The notes: generated by a model not told the origin, from the letters alone. DNA of 64,000 bases from Streptomyces durmitorensis (GCF_023498005.1 NZ_CP097289.1:5208001-5272000); one strand, 5' to 3'; positions 50,394 to 60,457 are shown, numbered from the stretch's first letter. Numbers and translations: made by a program.

Positions 50394-51175
50394 GCTCCCT
50401 CGCCCTCGCCGTGCGCGACTCGTCCACGATGCTGCGCCGCAACCTCCTGCACGCCCGGCGCTACCCGTCCCTCACCCTCAACCTGCTGCTCACGCCGGTC
50501 ATGTTGCTGCTGCTCTTCGTCTACATCTTCGGCGATGTGATGAGCGCGGGCATCGGCGGCACGGACCGCGCCGACTACATCGCCTACATCGTCCCCGGCA
50601 TCCTCCTGATGACCATCGGCAGCACCACGATCGGCACCGCGGTCTCCGTCTCCACCGACATGACCGAGGGCATCATCGCCCGCTTCCGCACCATGGCCAT
50701 CCACCGAGGATCCGTGCTCGTCGGGCACGTCGTCGGCAGCGTGATCCAGTGCGTGATGAGCCTGGTCCTCGTGGGTGCGGTCGGCGTGGCCATCGGCTTC
50801 CGCTCCACCGACGCCACGGTCCTGGAGTGGCTCGCCGCCTTCGGACTGCTCGTCTTCTTCGCCATGGCGCTCACCTGGGTCGCGGTCGGCATGGGCCTGG
50901 TCAGCCCGAACGCCGAGGCGGCAGGCAACAACGCGATGCCGATGATCCTGCTGCCGCTCCTGTCCAGCGCCTTCATCCCGGTCGACACGATGCCGGGCTG
51001 GTTCCGGCCGATCGCCGAGTACCAGCCCTTCACGCCCGCCATCGAGACCCTGCGCGGCCTGCTGCTCGGCAGCGAGATCGGCAACAACGGCTGGATCGCC
51101 ATCGCCTGGTGCCTGGGACTGACCGTGCTCGGCTACTTCTGGTCGAAGGCCAAGTTCAACAACGACCCGAAGTAA
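50390..51175 (+). CDS. ABC-2-type permease (DrrB type)
   Basis: This 261-residue membrane protein has six predicted helices, the ABC-2 segment GTAVSVSTDMTEGIIARFRT and NAMPMILLPLLSSAFIPVDT. It forms the export channel for the ATPase encoded directly upstream, with a 4-nt overlap. The substrate may be a drug or lipid. It is probably controlled by the divergent GbsR/MarR regulator. Confidence 0.93.
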   Translation: MSSLALAVRDSSTMLRRNLLHARRYPSLTLNLLLTPVMLLLLFVYIFGDVMSAGIGGTDRADYIAYIVPGILLMTIGSTTIGTAVSVSTDMTEGIIARFRTMAIHRGSVLVGHVVGSVIQCVMSLVLVGAVGVAIGFRSTDATVLEWLAAFGLLVFFAMALTWVAVGMGLVSPNAEAAGNNAMPMILLPLLSSAFIPVDTMPGWFRPIAEYQPFTPAIETLRGLLLGSEIGNNGWIAIAWCLGLTVLGYFWSKAKFNNDPK

Positions 51176-51219
51176 CCGCCGTGACAGCGCGGGGCACTTC
51201 CCCGCCACTCGTCCCACCC

Positions 51220-51260
51220 AGAGCGGCGTACTCCGACATCGCGTCGGCGTACGCCGCTCT
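51220..51260. terminator. Bidirectional terminator
   Basis: AGAGCGGCGTAC pairs with GTACGCCGCTCT over 12 bp, followed on the plus strand by TCTTTCG. It lies between the convergent ABC exporter and siderophore operons. Confidence 0.85.
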
Positions 51261-51274
51261 TCTTTCGTACGCGG

Positions 51275-52330
51275 TCACTTCTTCGTCAGGTCCGCCTGCA
51301 TCTCGTCCAGGATCTTGTTCGCCGCCGTGTAGCCGATGCCCTGGATCCACAGCTCGTCGTCGACGGTGTGGACATTGCCCTTCTTCACCGCGTCCATGTT
51401 CTTCCACAGGCTGCTGCCGACGGTCTGCGTCTGCTTGGACTTCTTCGGATCGCCGTACGTGGAGCGGAAGATGACATCCGCGTCGGCGAGGTCGATCTTC
51501 TCGGGCGACACGTCGTACGAGAAGCCGTCCTTGGCCTTGGCCGCGACGGCGGGGCGGCCGAGACCCACGTCCTTGAGGAGCGTGGCGATGTAGGTCTGCT
51601 CGCCGTAGATGCGGATGTCCGCGCCCTCCACGAAGCGGACGACGTTGACCTTTGTCGCCTTGGCCTTCGCCGGGCCGCCGACGGCGGTGGTGACCTTCTC
51701 GGCGTGCGCGTCGTAGTCGGCGACGACCTTCTTCGCCTCGGCCTTCTTGCCCAGCGCGTCGCCGTGCACCTGGAAGTTCTCCTTCCAGGGGTAGCCGGTG
51801 TTCTCCGTCATCACGGTCGGCGCGATCTGCTTGAGCTGGTCGTACTTCGCGGCGTGCCGGATCTTGCTGGTGAGGATGACGTCCGGCTTGAGGGCCGCGA
51901 TGGCCTCCATGTTCGGGTTCAGCATCTCGCCGACGTCCTTGATGCCGCTGACCTTGTCCTTGGGCAGATAGCCCGGGAAGCCCGACGACGCCTCGACGTG
52001 CGTGGAGCCGACCGGCTTCACGCCCAGCGTGATCGCCGAGTCCAGCTCGGCCGTGTCGAGGACGACGACCCGCTGGGGCGCGACAGGGACCTTCACCTCA
52101 CCCATGGCGGTCTTGACGACATGCGTCTTGCCGGAGCCGGAGCCGGAGTCACCCTCAGAGCCGGAGTCGGAGTCCGACGAGCCGCAGGCGGACAGCGCGA
52201 GTGCGCCGCTCAGGGCGAGGGCTCCGGCGGCGACGGCGTGACGGCGACGGCGGCGGCGGTGTGCGGAGCTGGGTGCGGCGGGCATGACGGTCATCGCGGT
52301 CATCGCGGTCCTGTCGGTCTTGGCGGTCAT
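51275..52330 (-). CDS. Ferric-siderophore-binding lipoprotein
   Basis: This 351-residue FepB/FhuD-type binding protein has a lipobox (LSAC, Cys49) after a long basic start. It then shows [19 protein letters not shown], the [16 protein letters not shown] segment and a terminal [20 protein letters not shown]. Several Met codons precede the signal core, so translation may begin later than ATG 52330. Its ATG overlaps the stop of the ATPase gene. It is the last gene of a four-gene iron-import operon. Confidence 0.92.
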   Translation of the reverse strand: MTAKTDRTAMTAMTVMPAAPSSAHRRRRRRHAVAAGALALSGALALSACGSSDSDSGSEGDSGSGSGKTHVVKTAMGEVKVPVAPQRVVVLDTAELDSAITLGVKPVGSTHVEASSGFPGYLPKDKVSGIKDVGEMLNPNMEAIAALKPDVILTSKIRHAAKYDQLKQIAPTVMTENTGYPWKENFQVHGDALGKKAEAKKVVADYDAHAEKVTTAVGGPAKAKATKVNVVRFVEGADIRIYGEQTYIATLLKDVGLGRPAVAAKAKDGFSYDVSPEKIDLADADVIFRSTYGDPKKSKQTQTVGSSLWKNMDAVKKGNVHTVDDELWIQGIGYTAANKILDEMQADLTKK

Positions 52331-53187
52331 GGCTTCTGGGCCACCTTTCGATCGGCGGGCGAGGGCTGCGGGCGCGGCTCGGCGGCCCACGGAGCGCCGG
52401 GGACGACCAGGGGCGACCCCGTCACCGGATCCGGTACCACCACACACTCCAGACCGAACACCTCGCGCACGAGATCCTCGGTGACGACATCGGCGGGCGT
52501 GCCCTCGGCGACGATCCGGCCCGCCTTCATGGCGACGAGGTGATCGGCGTACCGGGCGGCCTGGTTGAGGTCGTGCAGCACCACGACCACGGTCCTGCCG
52601 CGCTCGCCCTCGTGGCTCTCCGCGGCCAACTGGCGCACCAGGTCGAGCACTTCCACCTGGTGCGAGATGTCGAGATACGTCGTCGGCTCGTCCAGGAGCA
52701 GGATGTCCGTCTCCTGCGCGATGGCCATCGCGATCCACACCCGCTGGCGCTGACCGCCGGACAGCTCGTCCACGGACCGCTCGGCGAGCGCGGCGACGTC
52801 GGTACGTTCCATCGCCTCCGTCACGGCCCGCTCGTCCTCGTCGGACCACTGCTGCCACCAGTGCTGGTGGGGCTGGCGTCCGCGCGCGACGAGGTCGGCG
52901 ACGGTGATCGCCTCGGGCGCGACCGGAGTCTGCGGGAGCAGCCCGATCTGCTGGGCGATCTTCTTGGTCGGCAGCTTGGCGAGCGCGTCGCCGTCGAGCA
53001 GCACCGCGCCGCTCCTGGGCTTGAGCAGGCGGCCGAGCGCGCGCAGGGTCGTCGACTTCCCGCAGGCGTTGGGGCCGACGATGACCGTGACCTTGCCGTC
53101 GGGGACCGCGAGTTCGAGCTCGTGCACGACTTCGCGGTCCTCGTAGGCGAGGGTCAGCTCGCGGGCGCTGAGGCGGGCGGCGGTCAC
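52327..53187 (-). CDS. Siderophore ABC importer ATPase (FepC type)
   Basis: This 286-residue ATPase has Walker [11 protein letters not shown], signature [14 protein letters not shown] and Walker [17 protein letters not shown], then [16 protein letters not shown]. These features are typical of FecE/FepC ATPases of iron-complex importers. It is overlapped by 4 nt with both neighbours, so the operon is translationally coupled. Confidence 0.95.
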   Translation of the reverse strand: MTAARLSARELTLAYEDREVVHELELAVPDGKVTVIVGPNACGKSTTLRALGRLLKPRSGAVLLDGDALAKLPTKKIAQQIGLLPQTPVAPEAITVADLVARGRQPHQHWWQQWSDEDERAVTEAMERTDVAALAERSVDELSGGQRQRVWIAMAIAQETDILLLDEPTTYLDISHQVEVLDLVRQLAAESHEGERGRTVVVVLHDLNQAARYADHLVAMKAGRIVAEGTPADVVTEDLVREVFGLECVVVPDPVTGSPLVVPGAPWAAEPRPQPSPADRKVAQKP

Positions 53188-54299
53188 GAGGTGCCTCCAT
53201 TGCGGACGGAACGACTGCGAACGATCAGCCAGATCAGGTACGGGGCTCCGACGGCCGCCGTGAGCACGCCGACCGGCAGCTCGGTGGGCGAGAAGAGCCG
53301 CCGGGCGAGCAGGTCGGCGAGGACCACGATCAGCGCGCCCATGAGCGCCGAGCAGAGCAGCGGGATCTGCGCGGTGCGGGTCATCCGGCGGGCGATCTGC
53401 GGGGCGAGCAGCGCCACGAAGTCGACGGGCCCCGCGGCGCCGGTCGCCACGGAGGCGAGGACGACGCCGAGCAGGACGAGACCGAGGCGTACGTGCCCGA
53501 GGCGCACCCCGAGTGCGGTCGCCGTGTCGTCGTCCATGGTGACCGAGCGCTGGGCGCGGGCGGCCCAGAAGACGAACGGGAGCAGCACGAGCAGGGTCCA
53601 GGCCAGTGGCGTGGCCTCCGTCCAGCCGCGGCCGTTGAGCGAGCCCGTCATCCAGATCTGCGCCTGCTGGGCGACGAGATAGTCGCCCTTGGTCATGAAG
53701 AGCGTGGTGATGGAGCGCAGGGCGATCGCGAAGCCGATGCCGATGAGCACGAAGCGCGTCGCGTGCAGGCCGCCGCGCCAGGCGAAGACGTACACGAGCG
53801 CGGCGGCCGCGATGCCGCCGAGCACCGAGAGGTAGGGCAGGACGGTGGCCGATGTGACCCCGAGGGTCATCGCCCCCACCGTCAGGGCGCTGGCGCCCTG
53901 GCTGATGCCGATGATGTCGGGGCTGGCCAGGGGGTTGCGGGCGACGGTCTGGATGAGCCCGCCCGCGACGCCGAAGGCGGCGCCGACGAGGAGGCCCACG
54001 ACCATGCGGGGTTCGCGCAGCGTTCCCACGACCAGTTCGTCGGGGGACGGCTGCCCCGTCAGGACCTTCAGAACCTCGCCGGGTGCGACGAAGGACTCGC
54101 CGATGCAGAGGTACGCGAGGCAGCTCGCCGCGAGGAGCAGGGCGAGGATGACTGCGGCTGCCGCTGCCCTGCGGTGGAGCAGGAAGGCAGCCTTCCCGAA
54201 CCGCACCACTGCGTACCCGGCGGGTCGGATGCGGGTAATCGGGTGGGTGGGTGGGAGAGTCCCGCCGCGAAGCGGCGGTTCAGGAGATACCGAGGTCAC
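53184..54299 (-). CDS. Siderophore permease (FepG/FecD type) with repeat-derived N-terminus
   Basis: This 371-residue BtuC-fold permease has about nine or ten helices, the FecCD motifs [17 protein letters not shown] and [17 protein letters not shown] and the end GAPYLIWLI. Residues about 6-30 ([20 protein letters not shown]) are encoded by the G-rich dispersed repeat at 54227-54284, which has been read in frame. ATG 54299 overlaps the previous stop (ATGA). A later start after the repeat is possible. Confidence 0.92.
   Translation of the reverse strand: MTSVSPEPPLRGGTLPPTHPITRIRPAGYAVVRFGKAAFLLHRRAAAAAVILALLLAASCLAYLCIGESFVAPGEVLKVLTGQPSPDELVVGTLREPRMVVGLLVGAAFGVAGGLIQTVARNPLASPDIIGISQGASALTVGAMTLGVTSATVLPYLSVLGGIAAAALVYVFAWRGGLHATRFVLIGIGFAIALRSITTLFMTKGDYLVAQQAQIWMTGSLNGRGWTEATPLAWTLLVLLPFVFWAARAQRSVTMDDDTATALGVRLGHVRLGLVLLGVVLASVATGAAGPVDFVALLAPQIARRMTRTAQIPLLCSALMGALIVVLADLLARRLFSPTELPVGVLTAAVGAPYLIWLIVRSRSVRNGGTS
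54227..54284 (+). repeat. G-quadruplex/hairpin repeat inside a coding region
   Basis: GGATGCGGGTAATC is followed by GGGTGGGTGGGTGGG (54241-54255), then CCGCCGCGAAGCGGCGG (54262-54278) and TTCAG. It matches the right arm of the window-start repeat. It lies inside the 5' coding end of the minus-strand permease gene. Confidence 0.88.
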
Positions 54300-55294
54300 G
54301 CTGCCACCGCCTTCCGGCGCACCAAGGTCACCAAGAACGGCACCCCGATGAGCGCGGTCATCACCCCGGCGGGCACCTCACTCGGTGGGAAGATCACGCG
54401 CCCCACCGTGTCGGAGACCAGCAGCATCACCGGCCCCAGGACCGCGGCCATCGGCAGCACCCAGCGGTGCCCGCTGCCCACGATCGCGCGGGCGATGTGC
54501 GGGACCGCGAGGCCGATGAACGCGATGGGACCGGCCGCTGCCACGCCCGCGCCGGTGAGCACGGTCGCCCCGAGCCCCCCGACGATCCGCACGGTCGCGA
54601 CCTTCTGCCCGAGCCCCTTGGCCACGTCCTCGCCCAGGGCAAGGGCGTCGAGCCCGCGCGCCACGGACAGCACCAGCACGAGCCCCACGAGCAGGAAGGG
54701 CCAGATCTGGCCGACGATCTCGGAGTCGCGCCCGGAGAGCGAGCCCACCTGCCAGAAGCGGAACTCGTCCAGGGCGGAGGCCTTGGTGGTGAGGATCCCG
54801 GTGGTCACGGACACAAGGAGGGCATTGATCGCGGCGCCGCCGAGCGCGAGCTTCACGGGGGTCGCACCGCCCCTGCCGCTCGCGGCGATCGCGTACACCG
54901 CGACGGAGGCGATGCCCGCGCCGACGAAGGCGTACCAGACGTATCCGGTGAGGGTGTGCACGCCCGCGAAGGCGATCGCCATGACGACACCCACCGACGC
55001 GCCCTGGCTGACGCCGAGGATGCCGGGGTCGGCGATGGGGTTGCGGGTGATGCCCTGAAGGACCGTGCCGGCCAGGGCGAGCGCGGCGCCGACCATCAGG
55101 CCGATGAGCGTGCGCGGCACCCGCATCTCGCGGACGACCTCGGCGGCGTCGGTGTGCCCGCCGTGCAGCAGGGCGTCGAAGACGGCGGACGGGGCGATCG
55201 CGCGGGCGCCGACGGAGAGGCTGAGCAGGACCGCGAGCAGCAGGGCCACGACGGCCGCCGTCATCGCGACAGCGCGTCTGGCTGGCACACGCAT
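54296..55294 (-). CDS. Siderophore permease (FepD/FecC type)
   Basis: This 332-residue permease has the FecCD features RVPRTLIGLMVGAALALAG, GITRNPIADPGILGVSQGAS and GPIAFIGLAVPHIARAIVG. It pairs with the next permease to form the membrane channel for a ferric siderophore. ATG 55294 is chosen; upstream codons extend through the promoter. A possible iron box lies 57 bp upstream. Confidence 0.94.
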   Translation of the reverse strand: MRVPARRAVAMTAAVVALLLAVLLSLSVGARAIAPSAVFDALLHGGHTDAAEVVREMRVPRTLIGLMVGAALALAGTVLQGITRNPIADPGILGVSQGASVGVVMAIAFAGVHTLTGYVWYAFVGAGIASVAVYAIAASGRGGATPVKLALGGAAINALLVSVTTGILTTKASALDEFRFWQVGSLSGRDSEIVGQIWPFLLVGLVLVLSVARGLDALALGEDVAKGLGQKVATVRIVGGLGATVLTGAGVAAAGPIAFIGLAVPHIARAIVGSGHRWVLPMAAVLGPVMLLVSDTVGRVIFPPSEVPAGVMTALIGVPFLVTLVRRKAVAA

Positions 55295-55350
55295 CGGCTG
55301 AGCTCGTTTCGGTTCGGTGGGGAGATGGGGGATGGGGGCTGAACGGGAAG

Positions 55351-55369
55351 CTTGGTAAGGCTTGGCTAA
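55351..55369 (-). promoter_or_regulatory. Candidate iron box (DmdR/IdeR site)
   Basis: CTTGGTAAGGCTTGGCTAA matches the Streptomyces iron box TTAGGTTAGGCTCACCTAA at 13 of 19 positions, including AGGCT and CTAA. It lies upstream of the siderophore importer operon and the divergent HAD gene. Confidence 0.6.
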
Positions 55370-55427
55370 GCGTAAGGGCGACCTTAATGCCCGCCACCAG
55401 GGCGTCGGACCTCTGCACAATGGCCCC

Positions 55428-56054
55428 ATGACTGCACGCGCTCTGACGGTCGGCTTCGACCTCGACATGACCCTGATCGACTCCCGGCCCGGCATCAGGG
55501 AGGCCTACCTGGCCCTGTCCGCCGAGACGGGAACGTACATAGACGCCGATCTCGCGATCACCCGGCTCGGCCCTCCGCTGGAGGAGGAGCTGCGCAACTG
55601 GTTCCCCGAGGACCGGATCCAGGAGATGGGCGACCGCTACCGCGAGATCTATCCCACGTACGCCATCGCCCCCACGCTCGCGATGCCCGGCGCCCCCGAG
55701 GCGGTCGCGGCCGTGCGCGCCCACGGCGGCCGGGCGATCGTGGTGACCGCCAAGCACGAGCCGAACGCGAAGCTCCACCTGGCGCACCTGGGCATCGAGG
55801 CGGACGCGGTGATCGGCTGGCTGTGGGCCGAGGCGAAGGCGGAGGCGCTGCGCGAGCACGACGCGGCGGTGTACGTCGGTGACCACACCGGTGATGTACG
55901 CGGCGCGCGTACGGCGGGCGCGCTCTCCGTCGCGGTGGCGACCGGGCCGTGCGACGCAGCGGAACTGCGCGCGGCGGGCGCGGACGTCGTGCTCGCCGAC
56001 CTGACGCAGTTCCCCGCCTGGCTCGACGCGTACGTCGCGGGCGGCGCCGCCTGA
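55428..56054 (+). CDS. HAD-family phosphatase
   Basis: This 208-residue HAD protein has motif [16 protein letters not shown], motif [10 protein letters not shown], the lysine in [13 protein letters not shown] and motif [14 protein letters not shown]. It resembles phosphoglycolate-phosphatase-like enzymes. ATG 55428 follows a weak CACAAT box at a leaderless distance. The substrate is not known. Confidence 0.9.
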   Translation: MTARALTVGFDLDMTLIDSRPGIREAYLALSAETGTYIDADLAITRLGPPLEEELRNWFPEDRIQEMGDRYREIYPTYAIAPTLAMPGAPEAVAAVRAHGGRAIVVTAKHEPNAKLHLAHLGIEADAVIGWLWAEAKAEALREHDAAVYVGDHTGDVRGARTAGALSVAVATGPCDAAELRAAGADVVLADLTQFPAWLDAYVAGGAA

Positions 56055-56061
56055 GTGGCCG

Positions 56062-56313
56062 CTAGGTAGCCGCGGATTTCGCCTGGCGGCGCTGAACGGC
56101 GATACCCCGCAGCACTCCTGCCCCGGCGATGAGGAATCCGACGCCCATCAGCATGCACACCGCGTAGGCGATGGACGGGAAGGGGTCGGTGCCGAGAAAC
56201 AGCGGGGCCACCGTGACCAGAGTGGCCACGGCTCCGACGAAGAAAACGATTGCTCCGGTCCGGACCAGGCCATCGCCCGGTCCTACGGAATTCGCTTGGG
56301 TTTTGTCACGCAC
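56062..56313 (-). CDS. Small two-helix membrane protein
   Basis: This 83-residue protein has two membrane helices ([20 protein letters not shown] and [20 protein letters not shown]) and a basic C-terminus. It is conserved in Streptomyces as far as I recall; function unknown. It converges with the HAD gene and diverges from the cold-shock gene. Confidence 0.78.
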   Translation of the reverse strand: MRDKTQANSVGPGDGLVRTGAIVFFVGAVATLVTVAPLFLGTDPFPSIAYAVCMLMGVGFLIAGAGVLRGIAVQRRQAKSAAT

Positions 56314-56484
56314 CCCACCAGGGTAGTTCCCAGCGCGAAGGAAGAATCCGGGGACGTCTTGTCACCGGCTCCCGGACCAATAGTCTTGGTGCTGGCGGGT
56401 CGGGCGACCCGCTGTAGTGCTATCCAGAGCCGTTTTCCGCGGCATAGACGCGTACGACGACAAGTACGAGGACGAGGACTTCAG

Positions 56485-56868
56485 GTGCCTACCGGCAAGG
56501 TCAAGTGGTTCAACAGCGAGAAGGGCTTCGGCTTTCTCTCCCGCGATGACGGCGGCGACGTCTTCGTGCACTCCTCCGTACTGCCCGCAGGTGTCGACAC
56601 ACTCAAGCCCGGCCAGCGCGTCGAATTCGGCGTCGTCGCGGGCCAGCGCGGTGACCAGGCTCTCTCGGTGACGATCCTCGACCCGACGCCGTCCGTGGCG
56701 GCGGCCCAGCGGCGCAAGCCCGATGAACTGGCGTCCATCGTCCAGGACTTGACGACACTCCTGGAGAACATCACGCCGATGCTGGAGAAGGGGCGCTACC
56801 CCGACAAGGCGTCGGGCGCGAAGATCGCGGGTCTGCTGCGTGCGGTGGCGGACCAGCTGGACGTGTAG
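56485..56868 (+). CDS. Cold-shock protein with C-terminal extension
   Basis: This 127-residue protein has an N-terminal cold-shock domain ([30 protein letters not shown]) with both RNP motifs. A helical tail of about 60 residues ([40 protein letters not shown]) is not present in CspA. GTG 56485 is the likely start, with GAGGAC upstream. Confidence 0.92.
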   Translation: MPTGKVKWFNSEKGFGFLSRDDGGDVFVHSSVLPAGVDTLKPGQRVEFGVVAGQRGDQALSVTILDPTPSVAAAQRRKPDELASIVQDLTTLLENITPMLEKGRYPDKASGAKIAGLLRAVADQLDV

Positions 56869-56879
56869 TCGCCGGTCAG

Positions 56880-57800
56880 CTACCGGTCGTAGGTGAGCGC
56901 ATCCGGCGCGAGGGGCGGTACGAGCCCCTCCGCCGCCGCTCGCGTGAGCAGTCCGCGGATCGCCGCGTAGCCGTTCTCGCCCAGGTCGGCCGTGAACTCG
57001 TTCACGTACAGGCCGATGTGCTGATCGGCGACGGCCGGATCCATCTCCTGCGCGTGCTCCAGGACGTAGGGGCGCGAGGCCTCGGGGTCGTCCCAGGCCA
57101 TGCGCACGGAGGTGCGGACGGCGTCCGCGAGCTGCCGCAGGCGCTCCGCTCCAAGCGACCGCTTGGCGATGATCGCGCCCAGCGGGATGGGCAGGCCCGT
57201 CGTGTTCTCCCAGTGCTCGCCCATGTCGGCGAGGCAGTTGAGGCCGTAGTTCTGGTACGTGAAGCGCGCCTCGTGGATGACGAGGCCCGCGTCGACCTTG
57301 CCGTCCCGCACCGCGGGCATGATCTGGTCGAAGGGCAGCACGACGATCTCGCCCACGCCGTCGGCCAGGGTGTCCGCGGCCCAGAGCCGGAACAGCAGGT
57401 ACGCCGTCGACTTCTCGCTCGGCACCGCGACCGTCTTGCCCGTGAGGTCGACCCCGGCCTCCCGGGTCAGGACCAGCGGCCCGCAGCCGCGCCCGAGCGC
57501 ACCGCCGCAGGGCAGCAGCGCGTACTCGTCGAGGACGTAGGGCAGCACGGCGTACGACACCTTCAGTACGTCGAATGCGCACGAGCCGCGCTCGGCCATG
57601 CCGTTCGTGATGTCGATGTCCGCGAACGTGACGTCGAGCGCGGGCGCGCCGGGCACCCGGCCGTGGGCCCAGGCGTCGAAGACGAACGTGTCGTTCGGGC
57701 AGGGGGAGTAAGCGATCTTCAGGGCGTTCGCGCCCTGCGCGGGGGATGCGGGGGCTGCCAGGGCTGCGGGCGATGCGGGCGATGCGGGCGATTCAGTCAT
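56880..57800 (-). CDS. mqnD: 1,4-dihydroxy-6-naphthoate synthase
   Basis: This 306-residue enzyme of the futalosine route converts cyclic de-hypoxanthine futalosine to 1,4-dihydroxy-6-naphthoate on the way to menaquinone. Motifs are KIAYSPCPNDTFVFDAWAHG, VPSEKSTAYLLFRL and HEARFTYQNYGLNCLADMG. The first 25 residues are an Ala/Ser/Pro repeat (SPASPAALAAPASPA). Its ATG overlaps the mqnB stop by 8 nt. Confidence 0.94.
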   Translation of the reverse strand: MTESPASPASPAALAAPASPAQGANALKIAYSPCPNDTFVFDAWAHGRVPGAPALDVTFADIDITNGMAERGSCAFDVLKVSYAVLPYVLDEYALLPCGGALGRGCGPLVLTREAGVDLTGKTVAVPSEKSTAYLLFRLWAADTLADGVGEIVVLPFDQIMPAVRDGKVDAGLVIHEARFTYQNYGLNCLADMGEHWENTTGLPIPLGAIIAKRSLGAERLRQLADAVRTSVRMAWDDPEASRPYVLEHAQEMDPAVADQHIGLYVNEFTADLGENGYAAIRGLLTRAAAEGLVPPLAPDALTYDR

Positions 57801-58443
57801 GCCGGTTCCAACTCTCCAGTACGGGCGCGAATTTCCCGAACGCGTCCCCGAGCGCGCCGAGTGCCTCGCCGATCCGCCAGGCTCCGCGGTCCCGCGGCCC
57901 GACGGCGTTGGAGACCGCGCGTATCTCCAGGACGGGCAGTGCGTACGCGGCGGCGGCCTCGGCGACCCCGAACCCCTCCATCGCCTCGGCGAGCGCACGC
58001 GGATGGCGGCGCCGCAGCTCGGCGGCGCGCGCGGCGGAGCCGGTCACGGTGGAGACGGTCAGGACGGTGCCGGTGCGGGCGCCGCAGGCGGCGGCCAGGT
58101 CCCGTACGAGGGACGGCGGCGGCCGGTGGGTGACGGCGCCGAACCCGAGCTCGGTGACGGGCAGGAAGCCGTCGGGTGTCTCCGCGCCCAGATCGGCCGC
58201 GGTGATCTCGTCGGCGACGACGAGGGAGCCGATGGGTGCGTCGGGCTGGAAACCGCCGCCGATTCCGGCGGAGACCACCAGGTCGTACGGGGCGCGCGCG
58301 AGGGCGGCCGCCGTGTGCGCCGCGGCGGCCGCGGGCCCGACGCCGACAGCGACGGCGTCGGCGTGCGGGGGCAGCAGGTCAGCCACCGCGTCCCGTTCGG
58401 CGGGGACCGCGGTGGCTACCAGCAGGCGGAGGGGAGACTGCAA
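57793..58443 (-). CDS. mqnB: Futalosine hydrolase, probable TTG start
   Basis: This nucleosidase of 216 residues splits hypoxanthine from futalosine. It has LRLLVATAVPAERDAV at the start, DLVVSAGIGGGFQPDAPIG, and EAMEGFGVAEAA with the catalytic region typical of MTAN-like enzymes. No ATG or GTG lies close to the conserved start; TTG 58443 fits best and lies 9 nt after the upstream stop. It forms an operon with mqnD. Confidence 0.9.
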   Translation of the reverse strand: MQSPLRLLVATAVPAERDAVADLLPPHADAVAVGVGPAAAAAHTAAALARAPYDLVVSAGIGGGFQPDAPIGSLVVADEITAADLGAETPDGFLPVTELGFGAVTHRPPPSLVRDLAAACGARTGTVLTVSTVTGSAARAAELRRRHPRALAEAMEGFGVAEAAAAYALPVLEIRAVSNAVGPRDRGAWRIGEALGALGDAFGKFAPVLESWNRHD

Positions 58444-58451
58444 GGGAGCGG

Positions 58452-58961
58452 TCAGGCGTCCTTCTTGAGCTTGAACGACCACAGGCCGGTCGCCTTGGCG
58501 GTGGAGCCCTTGCCGCCCTCGAGCAGGCTGACGGTGGTGGAGTTCGTGCCGCCGCCGTACTGCTGGTTGAAGAAGACGCTGCCGGGGATGACGACGTACG
58601 TCTTCTTGCTGGCCTCGGTGAGCGGCTGACCGTTCATCAGGAGCGTCCAGCCCTTCTCGGCGACCTCGGGGTCGACGCCGAAGCGGACCTTCTCGTCGGG
58701 GTCGACCTTGATGGACTTCACGTCCGTGTCCTTGAGGCAGCCCTGCAACTGGGACGGCTTGAGCTCCTTGCCGTCGTTGTAGCAGGAGGCCTCGGAGTTC
58801 ACCGAGTTGCTGCCCACCGTGATGGTGGCGAGCGGCGTCGGCTTGTCGCAGGCCGACAGGACGAGGAGTCCGGCGGAGACAGCGCCAAGGGCGGCCACGG
58901 AACGGCGACGGCGCGCCGAGCTGTGAACGAGTGCGGCTCCGCCGCGGAGCAGGGAGGTCAT
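58452..58961 (-). CDS. DUF2771-type lipoprotein
   Basis: This 169-residue lipoprotein has a signal peptide ending in the lipobox LSAC (Cys38). The mature part (CDKPTPLATITVGSNSVN, then SCYNDGKELKPSQLQGCL) fits the actinobacterial DUF2771 family. It lies directly upstream of mqnB with an 8-nt gap, so it may share its transcript. Function unknown. Confidence 0.82.
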   Translation of the reverse strand: MTSLLRGGAALVHSSARRRRSVAALGAVSAGLLVLSACDKPTPLATITVGSNSVNSEASCYNDGKELKPSQLQGCLKDTDVKSIKVDPDEKVRFGVDPEVAEKGWTLLMNGQPLTEASKKTYVVIPGSVFFNQQYGGGTNSTTVSLLEGGKGSTAKATGLWSFKLKKDA

Positions 58962-59039
58962 GGGCGAAGGCTATCGGGCACCCCGTGCCGTCTCGCCACG
59001 TGGGGGTCGCGGCGTGCCGCACCCATGGATTTGTCGGGC

Positions 59040-60455
59040 TCACGCCACCCGCGGGCGCCGCTTCCCGCCGTGCCGGGCCGCCGCGAGCAGGCCCCGCGCG
59101 GTCGTCAGCCAGCCGAGCGCGACGATCCCGGCGGCCACCGAGAGCCCCAGTGACCCGATCAGCGGCAGGGCCATGCCGATTCCGCCGCCCACCACCCACG
59201 CCACCTGAAGGATGGTCTCCGAGCGGGCGAAGGCGGAGGTGCGCACCTCTTCCGGCACGTCACGCTGGATCAGCGCGTCCAGGGACAGCTTCGACATGGC
59301 CTGCGCGAAGCCCGCCACCGCGCCGAGGCAGGCGACGCCCACCGCCCCGAAGAACACCGCCGCGGTGATGGCCACGCCGAGGACGACGGCGACGACGGTC
59401 ACGATGATGACCTCCGGCGCCCGTGACTTCAGCCCGGCGCCGACGGCCGTGCCGAGCGCGTTCCCGACGCCCGCCGCGACACCCACTATCCCCAGGGACA
59501 CCGCGGCGCTCTGGCCGCCGAGGGGCTCCTCGCGCAGCAGGAAGGCGAGGAAGAAGATGAGGAACCCGGAGAGACAGCGCAGCGAGGCGTTGGCGGTGAG
59601 GGCGTGGGTGACGGCGGGCCCGACCGTACGCAGTCCGAGGCGCCGCTTCTTGGACGTGTCCGTCGCGGCTTCGGCGCGCGCGTGCAGGTGCAGATGCTCC
59701 TCGTCGGCCGCGAGGAGCGCCTTGTGCTCGCCCTTCGCCGAGTCCACCTTGGGCGGCAGCGAGAGGGAGAGGAGCATCCCGACAATGAAGATCACAAAGG
59801 CGCCGTAGAGCGGCCAGCGCGGCCCGAGCGCCTGTAGCCCCGCGCCGACGGGAGCGGCGATGCCGGTCGCCAGGAGCCCGCCGAGCGTGACTCTGGAGTT
59901 GGCCTTGACCAGGGAGAAGCCCTTGGGCAGGAGTCTGGGCACCACGGCGCTGCGTACGACCCCGTAGGCCTTGGAGGCGACCAGGACGCCGAGGGCGGCG
60001 GGATAGAGCTCCAGGCTCCCCGTGATCACCGCCTCGGACAGCAGCAGGGCGAGCAGGGCGCGCGCCAGCATCGCGGCGGCCATCGCATAGCGGCGGCCGT
60101 GCGGGAGGCGGTCCAGGAGGGGGCCGATGACGGGGGCGAGGAGAGTGAAGGGCGCCATGGTGATGGCGAGATAGAGGGCGACGCGGCCGCGGGCCTCGTC
60201 CGTCGGTACGGAGAAGAACACGGTCGACGCGAGCGCGATGGTGATCATGACGTCGCCCGCGCCGTTCACGGCGTGCAGCTCGATGAGCTTGCCGAGCCCC
60301 GACTCGCCCGCGCCGTGCGCGTGCGTGGCCTTGCGGATGCCGCGGGCCGTGCCGGTGAAGGGGAGGTGCAGGGCGCGGCCGATCCAGCGGGCGGCCCGGT
60401 TCAGCACCGGGCCCTGTCCGCTGACTCCGTGGGACGACGACCTTGCGGCAGCCAC
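59040..60455 (-). CDS. MFS transporter
   Basis: This 471-residue transporter has an N-terminal soluble segment, then GAGDVMITIALASTVFFSVP, GPLLDRLPHGRRYAMAAAM between helices 2 and 3 and about 12 helices. A central His/Glu-rich loop (EEHLHLHARAEAATDTSKKR) may bind metal or regulate. GTG 60455 is the probable start. A perfect palindrome lies 3-37 bp upstream. Substrate unknown. Confidence 0.87.
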   Translation of the reverse strand: MAAARSSSHGVSGQGPVLNRAARWIGRALHLPFTGTARGIRKATHAHGAGESGLGKLIELHAVNGAGDVMITIALASTVFFSVPTDEARGRVALYLAITMAPFTLLAPVIGPLLDRLPHGRRYAMAAAMLARALLALLLSEAVITGSLELYPAALGVLVASKAYGVVRSAVVPRLLPKGFSLVKANSRVTLGGLLATGIAAPVGAGLQALGPRWPLYGAFVIFIVGMLLSLSLPPKVDSAKGEHKALLAADEEHLHLHARAEAATDTSKKRRLGLRTVGPAVTHALTANASLRCLSGFLIFFLAFLLREEPLGGQSAAVSLGIVGVAAGVGNALGTAVGAGLKSRAPEVIIVTVVAVVLGVAITAAVFFGAVGVACLGAVAGFAQAMSKLSLDALIQRDVPEEVRTSAFARSETILQVAWVVGGGIGMALPLIGSLGLSVAAGIVALGWLTTARGLLAAARHGGKRRPRVA

Positions 60456-60457
60456 TC

